Part shown: piece after piece, positions 46,696 to 56,530 of the stretch
Numbering within the stretch: position 1 is the stretch's first letter
How the letters are laid out: each line of letters starts with the position of its first letter
From: Ulva prolifera
Lineage: Eukaryota; Chlorophyta; Ulvophyceae; Ulvales; Ulvaceae
Reading direction: 5' to 3'
NCBI GenBank assembly: GCA_023078555.1
Contig: CM041198.1
Location: 2,592,800 to 2,656,799, forward strand
DNA length: 64,000 nt
Made by a program: the position numbers and the translations under genes
Notes under the pieces: model-generated
What the model was told of the DNA's origin: nothing
Databases searched by the model: none
Seen by the model: only the letters and a program-made list of their open reading frames with translations

Positions 46696-46868
46696 TGTCA
46701 TGACAGCGGGAGCTCAGTGAAGACGATAGTGTTCACCTGCTACAGTCTACCTATATGCAATCAAATACCCAACTGCCATGACCCTCTGCACAGACCTAAT
46801 CAGACCTATGCATGCACATGCATGCCATGCACACAGTGCACTGGACTACACAACAACTTCTCACGACA
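46696..46868 (-). repeat. Copia-A 5' LTR (173 bp)
   Basis: TGTCATGA...TCACGACA, matching 42427-42599 with one difference. It lacks the 86-bp block present in the other LTR. Confidence 0.92.
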
Positions 46869-47101
46869 CATGTAATACCAGATCCAATGCGATGGCCTAC
46901 TGCCACAAACCCATTCGATGGGTTGTATGGCTCGACACTAGTCGGCTCAACACCACCGATCATTTGTTGCGCTGCCACATTGACACACACACACACACTC
47001 ACTTGTAGCTCTGCCCACTTGTCGTAAAGGATCTGATCGGGATGTGTGGCCTCAACTTGGATAAGAGAGAGTGCCTGTGGAAGATCTTGTACCCTTTCCA
47101 C
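46869..47101 (-). pseudogene. Target ORF of Copia-A, right half
   Basis: The minus frame from 47101 reads RVQDLPQALSLIQVEATHPD, LYDKWAELQ, then a TG-repeat-coded VSVCVCVNV and VEPYNPSNGFVAVGHRIGSG before the LTR. With Copia-A and one CATGT removed, the codon ACATGG joins directly into the 42340-42062 frame (TWNTEEKAVRMSKD). The function of the ORF is unknown; it lies upstream of the Ulp1 fragments. The right CATGT copy is 46869-46873. Confidence 0.6.
46983..46998. repeat. (CA)n microsatellite
   Basis: Eight CA units within the target ORF of Copia-A. Confidence 0.85.
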
Positions 47102-47170
47102 AATAATCGAAGAAGTGGCAACACCTACAGCCTGTACTTCTCACATTAGGTGTTAATGGACGGGCGAAGA

Positions 47171-47400
47171 TGTGGCAATATGAGCTCTGTTAGCTGCTAT
47201 GATCACCAGTAATACAGTACAGACTCCTGTCAATTGCCAGTCAAAGATGACCCGGATTTGACAGCTACGTCCTATATTCTGTGCACTGGACACCCGACCT
47301 ACGGTCTGCCCGCAGACTCACAGACAAATGCATGTGATCTGCTACACTCGCGTTATCCCAGCTACGACACGCTTGCACCAGGGTAGCTCTGCTTCCCACA
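47171..47400 (-). repeat. Copia-B 3' LTR (230 bp)
   Basis: It has perfect terminal TGTGG/CCACA and homology to the solo LTR at 38400-38712, which has an 83-bp extra block. The next bases on the right, CACCCCCTCAAGC, give the polypurine tract on the minus strand. Confidence 0.88.
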
Positions 47401-47484
47401 CACCCCCTCAAGCGCTGTCGCTTGGAGATTCAACCAGGAAACCAACCATTGCCTTTCCTAGCGCTGGACCAGCCAAAGCCTTGG

Positions 47485-49384
47485 TCAGCATATCAGCCTT
47501 CTGCTCAGCTGTCGGCACAAATGGTTATCAATCTCCTTTCGCATAAATCTGTTCCTAATGAAGTGATACTGGATGTCAATGTGCTTGCTCCTTCCTGGAG
47601 CACCAGCAGTCCGCTGCTTCATCAGATGCAAAGCACTCTGATTGTCACAATAAACAGTCATCCTCTCAACATGACCATAGATATCACCCAGCAACTTCCT
47701 CATCCGCAGTGCTTCTTTCACTGCCATGGCTGCTGATATATACGCAGCCTCTGCTGTGGACGTGGCAACCACTGTCTCCAACTTGGCACCCCACATCACG
47801 GGCCAGCCATGCATCATCAACATCATACCTGATGTACTCTTTCGATTGTCGAGATCCCCAGCCAGATCTGCATCTGAATACAACTTCAATGCCTCGTCTC
47901 TGGACACCCCGAGCTCCTTGAAGTCCGCTTCTGTGAAGGTCTTCACCCCCTTCATCTTGTCTTCAGGGTCGAATCTGAACATCAGCCCATGATTCCATGC
48001 ACCTCTCAAGTACCTCTGAACTCTCTTCATTGCCTGGAAGTGCACATCCGTCGGCTTGGCCATGAATCGACTCAGCATACCCACTGGATACGCCAGATCT
48101 GGTCTCGTATGAGTGGACAGATACAGCAATGCACCCACTGTCTCTCCGTACGCCGCCTTCCTTGGGTCATCATCCTACAGCTCCACTCCTGTGGTCTTCG
48201 TCATCATGTGCCTGGTCTCCATCGGAGTCGCCTTCGGCTTGCAATCCCACATGTTGACCCTCTGTAGCACATTCTTGGCATACTGAGGCTGCTTCAATAG
48301 CAGACCTTCTCTAGCCACTTCTTCAACTTCTTGCCCCAGAAAAAAAATGCAGGGGTCCCAAATCCTTCACCTCAAAATGCTTGCCCAGCATCTCTAGAAT
48401 CTTCATCTCTTTACCTTCTTCTGCTAGGATCGCAGAATCATCTACATGCACCAGCACACATGACTTGCTCCTGCCTTCACCTCTGATGAGCAGACATGGG
48501 TCATTCTCTGACACCGTGAATCCTTCTGACATCATTGCCTTGGTGAGAGTTTCATTCCAGGCTCTCGGAGCCTGCTTCAGTCCGTACAGCGCCTTGCGAA
48601 GCTTCCAGACTCCTCCACCGAACTCCTCAGGTAGGCGGACATTCACCACCTCGTCAAGGTCGCTGTGAAGGAATGCACACTTCACGTCCACCTGCCGGAG
48701 CTTCAGCCGCGGATTAGCTGCCTTCACAACCAGCATCATCCTGAATGTTGCACTCTGCGCTGTGGGCGCAAACACTTCTCCCACATCGTCCTCCCCTGAA
48801 GATTCCCCAGCACCACCAAACGATACTTGTACCGCTCCAGGTTGCCCTTGGCATCAAACTTCAGGTCGCACACGCCCTTCGCCGGCAGTGCTCTCTCTCC
48901 TGGAGGTAATTCACACACTTCAAACACCCCCTTGGCCAAGATCGACGCATACTCGTTGTTCTTCGCTTGCTCCCACTCAGCAGCATCTGGCCTTTTCATC
49001 GCCTCTGTACGACCGGGGCGGCACCAGCAAGTCCTCCGCCGGCTGCTCACCCTTTGCCATAAACAAATGTGCTTGATACGGCATATTTGGCGCATGCCTC
49101 ACACGCTGCGGGTAGCGGCTCGGCGCCGCCTGGTCCTTACCCCCGGCTTCCGCATTTGGCGCACCCCCCGGTTCTACGCCCGGGTCCGAATCTCTGCCGT
49201 CATCATCAGCATCTGCGTCCTCAGCCTCCATGGCCGCGTAGGCATCATCTGCCTCATTCACCCAGTCCTCATCTGGGTCCTCTTCGTCGTCATTCAGTGA
49301 CCACGCCACAGACTCGTCATCCAGCATCGCATCATCCTCTTTTGGCTGCTTCTCTGGAACCTCCAGCAAGAGATCATGATACAC
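47485..49384 (-). pseudogene. Copia-B linker, reverse transcriptase and RNase H
   Basis: The frame 49384-48977 is a very acidic linker (WSLNDDEEDPDEDWVNEADD) ending in RYPQRVRHAPNMPYQAHLF. RT continues in the frame 49095-48736 (GVCDLKFDAKGNLERYKYRL) and then 48784-48323, with VDVKCAFLHSDLDEVVNVRL, ALYGLKQAPRAWNETLT and CVLVHVDDSAIL (VHVDD active site). RNase H is at 48138-47485: LYSDADLAGDLDNRKSTSG, TSTAEAAYISAAMAVKEAL, VYCDNQSALHLM and SKHIDIQYHFIR. At least three frame changes or stops separate the parts. Confidence 0.88.
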
Positions 49385-49388
49385 CGAC

Positions 49389-49393
49389 GCTGC
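49389..49393. repeat. Target-site duplication GCTGC of Copia-C, left copy
   Basis: GCTGC directly left of the Copia-C LTR; the matching copy is at 55749-55753. Confidence 0.9.
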
Positions 49394-49768
49394 TGTTATA
49401 AACGAGAACCTATTATGTGTGCATTAGGAGGTTAGTAGTGCCTATACCTGGAGAGCCGCCAGGTCGTACGAAAGGTCACTACACAGACCACGGAGAACCC
49501 TGCACTGGATGCAAGACAGTGTAGGAACCTATGGAAGATGCAAGAGAAAGGTTACTTCAGACTTGGACGCATACGACTATATGCGACCATTCGTGCATGT
49601 CTACCGTGGCCCAATGACAATGGCCCGGGGCGAGCCGCTCACGGAGCGCCCCAAGTATGCTCATGCATACTATCCTAACATAACACGGGTTGGGCCCTTG
49701 GCCACCATACCCATGCGCAGACTTGCGCGTCATGCATTGCAGGTGTACCTAGACACTGATTTATGACA
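49394..49768 (-). repeat. Copia-C 3' LTR (375 bp)
   Basis: It matches 55374-55748 over its full length, with five substitutions that I can see (near 49417, 49493, 49502-49503 and 49532). Beside it the minus strand has the polypurine tract CTAGGGGAG (49769-49777). Confidence 0.93.
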
Positions 49769-49773
49769 CTCCC

Positions 49774-51357
49774 CTAGAAGGTCTTCTGATCTTGAATTAG
49801 ATGCAGCTTCTCTCGAACGTCCTTCAATGCAGGTCCAGGCAAAACCTTAGTGAAGACATCAGCTAATTGGTCTTTGGTCCCTACCCATTGCACTTGGATC
49901 TCATCCGCCTCTACAAATTCTCGGACCCGTAGGTGCCGCACTCGAATATGCTTGGACCTATCACTAGAGATTGGATTGTTTGCAAGGAAATTCGCACTTT
50001 TATTATCTCCCCAAAGCACCGGTTTTTCTGGACGAAGATGCAAGTCTAGCAACAATTGCTTTGCCCACATCAACTCGTTTGCTGCACTACTCATTGCTAT
50101 CAATTCTGCCTCGGTCGTATCACCAGCTGTGATCGCCTGTCTCTTTGACCTCCAGAACACAGTATTGCCATACACCCGTAGGAGTAGGCCACTTATGCTC
50201 TTCAAACTCTTGTCATTTGCAAAATCAGCATCAGTGTATCCCCCAAGCAAACAGCTCTTCTCAGACGAGCCCTTAAACACCATACAAAGTCCCTTCGTGG
50301 ACTGCAGGTATCTCAGCACATGCTGCACCGCTGACCAATGCTCCTTTAAGCTACACCCCATATGCTTGGCCAAAGCATTACAGGCATAAGAAATATCAGG
50401 TCGCGTAACTACAGCCAGGTACTGGATTCCCCCTACAACACTCATGAACTGAGCGTGCTCTGCCTGAGTGGCAACCTCAAGGTCAGGGTAGTCCTTCGCG
50501 CTCCTCAACTGTTGCCGTGGCACCAGTGGAGTCGGACTGGGTCTGCAATCTGCCATGCTAAACTTTCCTAGCAGATTCACAATCTTCTGCTCTTGGGACA
50601 ACGTGATCGTTCTCTTCTTCCTGTCACGCTTGATAGAGGCGCCTAATGCCCAAGACAAATCGCCTAAGTCCCTTCCGGTGAACACTTTGAGAATTCGGTC
50701 TATCAACTCCTTCAGGCCCGTGGACAGTTCGAAGATAAACAAATCATCAACCCATAGGAAGATGAAACATCTACCAGTTTTCCTCACATACAGTGCAGGA
50801 TCTGAGTGTGAGCGAACAAAGCCCATCTCACCCAGTAGACGTGCAAGCGCCTTGTGCCATTCACGTGCTGCTTGCTTCAAGCCATACAGGGTCTTAAGCA
50901 GTTTCCACACTCAACTGGTGCCATCGTTCAAAACCTGGGGTTGTTCTACATAAACAATCTCATTCATGACCCCATTGAGAAAGGCACACTGGATGTTTAC
51001 GTGTTTCATCCCTAAATCTTCCACTGCAGCTATTGACAGAACAACACGAAGAGTGGCATAGCTCCCTACTGGAGCCCACGTCTCAAAGAAATCTACACCC
51101 TCCTCCTGGGTAAACCCTCTAGCAACATACCGCGCCTTGTAACGCTGGATCTCTCCTGTAGGTCCCCTCTTAATCTTCATGACCCATTTACCAGAGATGG
51201 CCTTAGCCCCTACTGGGAATTCTACCAATTCATAGGTGCCATGCTCACTCAAAGAGTTCACCTCTTCCTCCAGAGCTACCATCCACTTCTCCCTATCAGG
51301 CCCAGCCAACGCTGCCTTCCAGGGTGGATTGTCTGGATCAGCAGGTTTCTTCTTCAT
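49774..51357 (-). pseudogene. Copia-C reverse transcriptase and RNase H
   Basis: RT starts in the frame 51357-50911 (WKAALAGPDREKWMVALEEE, ISGKWVMKIKRGPTGEIQRY, NIQCAFLNGVMNEIVYVEQP). A TGA at 50913-50911 stands where a Cys or Trp codon is expected, and the same frame goes on with WKLLKTLYGLKQAAREWHKA, CFIFLWVDDLFIF (WVDD active site) and GDLSWALGASIKRDRKKRTI. RNase H shows GYTDADFANDKSLKSISGLL, AGDTTEAELIAMSSAANELM, LWGDNKSANFLANNP and RSKHIRVRHLRVREFV. One point change would account for the stop; otherwise the domain is complete. Confidence 0.92.
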
Positions 51358-51396
51358 GACAGCAGCAACCCGGCGGGATGGACGTCGCCGGCTTGA

Positions 51397-52081
51397 CTAA
51401 CCACCGCCATGTTCCACATGCTCAGATACCTCTGCATCAAGCAACGCACTGTCAGCCGTAGCTGCCATGCTTGAACTGCCCGCAACCTTTGGTGCTACTG
51501 TCTGCTCACTCACATCACTATGCTCATCATCACAAGCTACAGCATCTATCGCAGCAACATCTGCATGTGGAATCAAGCGCCTGCATACAAGCGGGTTCCA
51601 TTTTTGTCTACCTGAACCAGATTGCGCTTCCTGCCCATGGGCATCAGCAGCAGCGTCATCATGCAAACTAATCTCCTTAGCAGGATGCATGGACTCTCCA
51701 GCGACAGGTGAGCTGGGCGGACTTACCTCTCCCCTAGGGACAAATCCGCCTCCTGAACTGAACATGAGTTCCTCCCCTGGACCCAGGCGGCTAGCCATAG
51801 CTTGGCCAAACCCGGGCATGTCAAAGGGAGGGTCCCCCAACATCAGTTGCGTCACCTCGCGGCGGGGCAGCTGCTCCCGCCGCGGCAGTTGGCGGCGGAT
51901 GTTGTTCCTCAACGCCGTCCATGACGCTCACCTCATCAGTCTGTGGGGCATTTGACCTCGCAGCTCTGGCGGGGCTGCCAGATTCCCGAGGTCTCCCCTG
52001 CTGGGCACGGCTCCTGGTGACGGGCCTCATGTCGATCTGAGCGCCACTCAAGCACTTGCCGCACCTCCAGCACTCTGCCAC
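51397..52081 (-). pseudogene. Copia-C integrase-RT linker
   Basis: A low-complexity linker in two frames, 52081-51821 (DMRPVTRSRAQQGRPRESGS, then ARAARSNAPQTDEVSVMDGV) and 51912-51397 (LMLGDPPFDMPGFGQAMASR to VEHGGG, then TAG). The TAG at 51399-51397 is followed in frame by 13 codons leading into the RT start. Linkers of this sort are poorly conserved, so the exact ancestral frame is uncertain. Confidence 0.7.
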
Positions 52082-53723
52082 CCCCGGGGCAACGCTGGAA
52101 GACTCTATTCATGTGGGGCCCTTGCCCTGGCCCCATCCACAGTACAAGTTCACCCCTGGGGTCTAACCTACGCAACTTATCAGAATCAAGGTAGACGTAG
52201 ACCGGCAGCCCCCATGGGAGCATCTGCGCAATCATGAGCTTGACACGCTCAGAGTCATATGTCTCTTTGTAAAACAACATATACGGGATGACATCTGCAA
52301 GATCATTGTCTATCCACTCTTTCCGCAGCATTTCGTTTTCTTTTGCTTGATCTATCTGTTGCTTAACTCGTTCTATAGTTTCTTTGCTAGGTTCGACAGC
52401 CGAAATGTCGGCAGTGGTCTTATGGACCCCCCCAGACTGCACTGTATTGATGTCCCTACCCGTCGCATTCCTGTATCTACCTAAATTTGCCAAAAGGCGC
52501 TCAAGCTTGTCCGCAAGGTGTTCTTTCTGCAGGCGCTTCATGACAGCGGAACTAGGAACCAGATTCGCTGCAGCAGTCCCACACAACATCCCCTCAGGCC
52601 ATGCACGGCGTGTTATGTTGGTTGGACACATGAGCGCTCTCAGTCTATCAGAAGTGGCACCACATTCACGCTCAGCTATGCCATTGCCCTGATGATTGCC
52701 TGGTGCACAGTCTTCCCAAACAATGTGCTTGTCACGAAGATAGGCCTGGAAGACATGGCCCAGAAATTCTCCGCCACGGTCACCACGCAGGAATCTAACA
52801 CGTCCTGGAACAGGCGGCTGGCCTTTCTTGATGACAACTTGCCTAGGAACAACTGTAGAATTGCAGTGTTCTATGATCTTCACTAGCAATTCAGGGACTC
52901 TGGACTTTGCATCCATAGGGATAGTGAATCTAAAACGGGAAAATTCATCAACTACAATCAGCGCATACTTTGCTTTCCCAACTCCCATAGGAGTAATGGG
53001 ACCTAGAACATCCGCATGCAAGCACGCCCCCGGATACGTCGCACACGAGTGCGTGACTGTCTCGCCGTGTTGGCTACTAGACCCGGTACCATTTCTAGCA
53101 ATCATACAGCCGTGGCATTTGTCTATCTCAGCGCTCACTTTTGCTGGATCAATACGCAAGCCCTGGTACATCTTGGCCTTAGCCATCAGACGCATGTTTG
53201 TGGCTCCTGTGAGGAAACTAACATGAGACAAGAATGTAGTATTCAATTTTTCTTGTCCAGGCACATTTGGAGACCCAACTAAAGCAGCTACACGACTGTA
53301 CGAGACCTCGTCATCTTCTAGTTTCGCAACCGAATTGGCAGCAGACCAAACAGCTGGATTACTAACTCGCGAGCCCCATAGGACTGGCTTTCCCACATCC
53401 GTAGTCACAACAAACACTGGCCGATTCTGGTGGTCATGCAATTGAGTAATCCGACCCTCCGTGTGGCCCATGGCCCGGTCAGAAAACCCAGGTACAAAAA
53501 CAAGATCACCTCCTTCTGTCGCCACACGAGTTTGCAAGGTGATGCCGACATTCTTCAACAAATGTGTAGACAAAATGTTGAAAGGACAGTGCGGCACATA
53601 CAAGCAATTCTCAATGGTCAGATCCTTGATCTCCCCATCCATCGTGACATAGGACCCCATACGGAAACATATAGTTCCCTCCCCCAGAACTGGAATATCC
53701 TCATCCCTATTGGGTGAATGCAC
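51936..53723 (-). pseudogene. Copia-C protease end and integrase
   Basis: A long pol frame overlapping the gag frame. It begins in the protease (GEGTICFRMGSYVTMDGEIK, ENCLYVPHCPFNILSTHLLK). The Cys pair of the zinc-binding part is DKCHGCMIARNG. The catalytic core has LHADVLGPITPMG, RFLRGDRGGEFLGHVF and APGNHQGNGIAERECG (D, D, E), and later LPWGLPVYVYLDSDKLRRLD. The core is uninterrupted. The frame drifts out of the true linker frame near 52.09 kb and ends at 51936. Confidence 0.88.
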
Positions 53724-55120
53724 TCTACAGATGCAGCATGCATTGACAAGAACAGCTCGGGGTTCCTAATGACATCAGATCCGCTGTCCACCAGGAAGTT
53801 CAGGCTTTCGCCCAGGTGCGCAACATCCGTCAAGGAGAAGTCGTCGCTAGGAAATCGCACGACAGCAACAGAGTTGCCATTGCCTCGTCCTCGTCCGCGT
53901 CCTCTGCCGGCGCCTCGTCCCTGGCGGCTGGCGTTGTTGGCAGCCTGGTTCTGAAGATACTTCCTGACTTCCGGATGCAAATCCGGGCAGTCCTCTTGGA
54001 GGTGTCCAGTCTTCTTGCATACGTGGCAGGTGCGCGTCTCGCCATTGGCGATCGCGGCGACAGCTGCCGGTTGTCCTCGGTTCCCATTGCCCCCTCTGTA
54101 GCCATGGCCTTGACCGTGGCCTCGGCCTGCTATGCCACCACCATGTGCGGCCCCATAGGCATCTAAAGCCTGGGCATGGTTGGTAATGGCAGCTATTTGA
54201 GTCGAGAAATCTTTTCCGCCCTGCTCACTACGCAATGATACACACTCTCGGCCGAGAGGCTCAAACAACTTGTTGCTGACCTGATATGGAGCAGGCGCAG
54301 CACCGAGAGCAGTAAGCTGGTTCACCAGCGACATGATGAGTGTACAATAATCCTCAACTTGTTTTGCCCTGGTACCTCTGAGCGTGGCACGAGAGAACCT
54401 ATCCCAGAGACTCCTAACCTCAGCCTCTTTGCTGGGCATATACTTGGCTCTCAAGGCAGCCCAAATATCACACAGCGTAGTATGAACCCGGACATACTCT
54501 AAGTCCTGTGCAAGCAGCTGAAAACAGACTACAGCCAACACCTTATCATGGACACTTGTCTCAGGTCCAGTGGGGAAAACAGTGAGCAAATGGTACAGGC
54601 CATGGCCTTTCAACCATAGCTCGACACGGAACTCAAAGGTTGAGAACCTCTCGCCCCCTGCAAAATCCCAAGACGGGGTCTTGCCTTTGTCTGTTGCGGG
54701 TTCACGCACAGACACAGCTCTCATTGCATCTACAATAGCATTAGCATCGACTACAGTACCAGGCGGATGGAGATCAGCGACAGGGCCAGCATTGCCTTGA
54801 GCCATAGCTCGCAGCGCAGCAGCCTGAGCCTCAGCATCCGATCGTGCCTGTTCCGCTCGCTGTAAAGCATCACGGAGAGAGTTTGCTTCAACCTGGGCGC
54901 GCATTGCCATAGCATTGGCAGCCTCAAGCTGAGAGGCAGCTCGGGCAGCAGCAGCATGCCCTCGGGTGCCGGCTGCAGGGCCTAGTGAGCTAGCCCCAGC
55001 TCCTGCAGCCCTACCTGTGGCTTGAGCAGCTACAGCCATGGCTGAGCGCTCAGCCTCGAGTCTTTGTGCATCAGCCATAGCTTCAGCATCAAAGTTCTCG
55101 ACTGATTCAGGATTAGACAT
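53618..55120 (-). pseudogene. Copia-C gag and protease start (500 codons)
   Basis: The ATG at 55120 begins an Ala-rich N-terminal half likely to form a coiled coil (DAQRLEAERSAMAVAAQ, LRDALQRAEQARSDAEAQAA). The gag core follows (RFSTFEFRVELWLKGHGLYH, LRAKYMPSKEAEVRSLWDRF), then a Gly-rich part, the zinc knuckle CHVCKKTGHLQEDC (CX2CX4HX4C), an RGRGRGRGNGN tract and the protease motif LNFLVDSGSDVIRNPELF. It is one of the best-preserved frames in the cluster. The change to the pol frame comes soon after the protease Asp. Confidence 0.88.
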
Positions 55121-55361
55121 CTACCTGCAGTGAAACAAATTTGCTTTCGCTAAGGGTCAAGTCGATCAAACCCGTAGGCTTTGACGACGCACAATCCTAA
55201 ACCGTCGTCATTCAGTTCACAATCAAACATGTGACAACCTGTGACATCATGACGGTTGATCTGGTCATTGATTACGCACTGATGACAGTGCGGTTGCCCG
55301 TAGCCGCGCGCAATCATATGACAACCACCTCATCGCGCAACTAATGCAGCGACACAACACA

Positions 55362-55373
55362 TCATCGATACCA
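55362..55373 (-). other. Copia-C primer binding site
   Basis: Next to the 5' LTR the minus strand reads TGGTATCGATG. TGGTATC is the usual start of Copia primer sites complementary to the 3' end of initiator tRNA-Met; the bases after it diverge. Confidence 0.55.
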
Positions 55374-55748
55374 TGTTATAAACGAGAACCTATTATGTTT
55401 GCATTAGGAGGTTAGTAGTGCCTATACCTGGAGAGCCGCCAGGTCGTACGAAAGGTCACTACACAGACCAGGGAGAATACTGCACTGGATGCAAGACAGT
55501 GCAGGAACCTATGGAAGATGCAAGAGAAAGGTTACTTCAGACTTGGACGCATACGACTATATGCGACCATTCGTGCATGTCTACCGTGGCCCAATGACAA
55601 TGGCCCGGGGCGAGCCGCTCACGGAGCGCCCCAAGTATGCTCATGCATACTATCCTAACATAACACGGGTTGGGCCCTTGGCCACCATACCCATGCGCAG
55701 ACTTGCGCGTCATGCATTGCAGGTGTACCTAGACACTGATTTATGACA
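55374..55748 (-). repeat. Copia-C 5' LTR (375 bp)
   Basis: Full-length match to 49394-49768. The right flank GCTGC (55749-55753) completes the target duplication. Confidence 0.93.
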
Positions 55749-56530
55749 GCTGCCTCTTGGCTCGCCGACGCGCACGTCTCCATTGCAATCATGACTCTGT
55801 CCTCTTGGAAGGACACGTTCGCACTCTCCTTCAGCTTGAACTCGCCGTTCACGTGCTGCACCAGCCTGCATGCCTTCGAGTGCCTCGCGTAGCTCACGAA
55901 GATGACCTCCTCGATGACTGCGTCCAGCTTGTCCCTCAGCTTCGATGGCACGAACAGCGTCGCCTTGCAGCCGAATACCCGCAAATGCGAGATGTCCGGG
56001 CGCACTCCCCAGAATTTCTCATACGGTGTCACCACCTGTTCCTTGACAGGAATTCTGTTGCGCGTGTACGCCGCAGTGTCCGGACCAAAAGTCCAGAAAC
56101 ACTTCAGCATCATCGCGTCGAGCAGCATTGCTCGCATGCGCTCCAGCACTGTCCTGTTGTACCGCTCTGCTCGCCCGGTCTGCTTCGGCGTGTGTGGCGC
56201 ACTCAGTTGCCGCACCACCCCGTTCCGCCTGCACCACCGTTTCAGCGCACCCATGTGCTCTGTACCATGGTCAGTACGCATCACCAGCTTGTGCTCTGTC
56301 TGCCGCTCCCATTCGGTCAGCCGTTCAATCACCGCTGCCGCCACATCCGACTTGTTCTTCACACAAATCACTTATGCGTAGCTGCTGTAGTCGTTCAAGA
56401 GCGTGACTGCATACCGCTCATCACCGAATCCCGCAATAGGGAATGGTCCCATCACATCACTGTGGACCAACTCCATTGGCTTCTCAGCCCTGGGCGAAGA
56501 CCACAGGGCAGACGCCGGACTTGCACACCC
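55749..56530 (-). pseudogene. Copia-B integrase
   Basis: It starts at the truncation point near 56.53 kb with zinc-region remnants (CASPASALWSSPRAEKP). The catalytic core has MELVHSDVMGPFPIAG (first Asp), MRTDHGTEHMGALKRW (second Asp) and APHTPKQTGRAERYNRTV (Glu), then HLRVFGCKATLFVPSKLRDK and KESANVSFQEDRVM. A TAA at 56374-56372 breaks the core after DYSSYA. The frame runs into the Copia-C insertion and, with the insertion and one GCTGC removed, continues into the acidic linker at 49384 without a shift. Confidence 0.88.

Larger units (their letters stand above)
42341..46868 (-). mobile_element. Copia-A, complete LTR retrotransposon with unequal LTRs
   Basis: Ty1/Copia order on the minus strand: gag, protease, integrase, reverse transcriptase, RNase H. 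LTRs are at 42341-42599 (3' LTR) and 46696-46868 (5' LTR), begin TGTCATGA and end TCACGACA, and are flanked by CATGT. A half-tRNA primer site and a polypurine tract are at the expected places. The coding part has frameshifts near 46.01, 45.58 and 44.18 kb and in-frame stops at 45341 (TAG) and 43296 (TAA). The LTRs are almost identical over their shared 173 bp, so the insertion is recent although the copy is defective. It interrupts a minus-strand ORF. Confidence 0.93.
49394..55748 (-). mobile_element. Copia-C, complete LTR retrotransposon nested in Copia-B
   Basis: A 6355-bp element with 375-bp LTRs at 49394-49768 and 55374-55748 (TGTTATAAACG...TTTATGACA), GCTGC target duplications, a TGGTATCGATG primer site and a polypurine tract. 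On the minus strand it has gag, protease, integrase, a long linker, RT and RNase H. The LTRs differ at five positions, so this insertion is older than Copia-A but later than Copia-B. In-frame stops occur at 51397 (TAG) and 50911 (TGA). Frame changes lie near 53.7 kb (gag/pol) and at about 52.09 and 51.86 kb in the linker. Confidence 0.95.
47171..56530 (-). mobile_element. Copia-B, 5'-truncated and interrupted by Copia-C
   Basis: The left part (47171-49393) has the 3' LTR (47171-47400, TGTGG...CCACA), a polypurine tract (minus GAGGGGGTG at 47401), RNase H, RT and an acidic linker. The right part (55749 to about 56530) carries the integrase. Copia-C lies between them with GCTGC duplications. 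The coding sequence stops matching near 56.53 kb and no 5' LTR, gag or protease is found, so the 5' portion is lost. Frameshifts at about 49.04, 48.77 and 48.2 kb and a TAA at 56372 disable it. The solo LTR at 38.4 kb belongs to this family. Confidence 0.88.

Noticed and set aside
46974-47002. Possible intron starting GTGAGTGTGTG in the Copia-A target ORF
   Set aside because: The nearest AG would give an intron of about 30 nt, too short; the frame is open through it.
49509-55746. Identical 85-codon plus-strand ORFs at 49509-49766 and 55489-55746
   Set aside because: They are the same part of the two Copia-C LTRs; the identity comes from the LTR pair, not from a duplicated gene.
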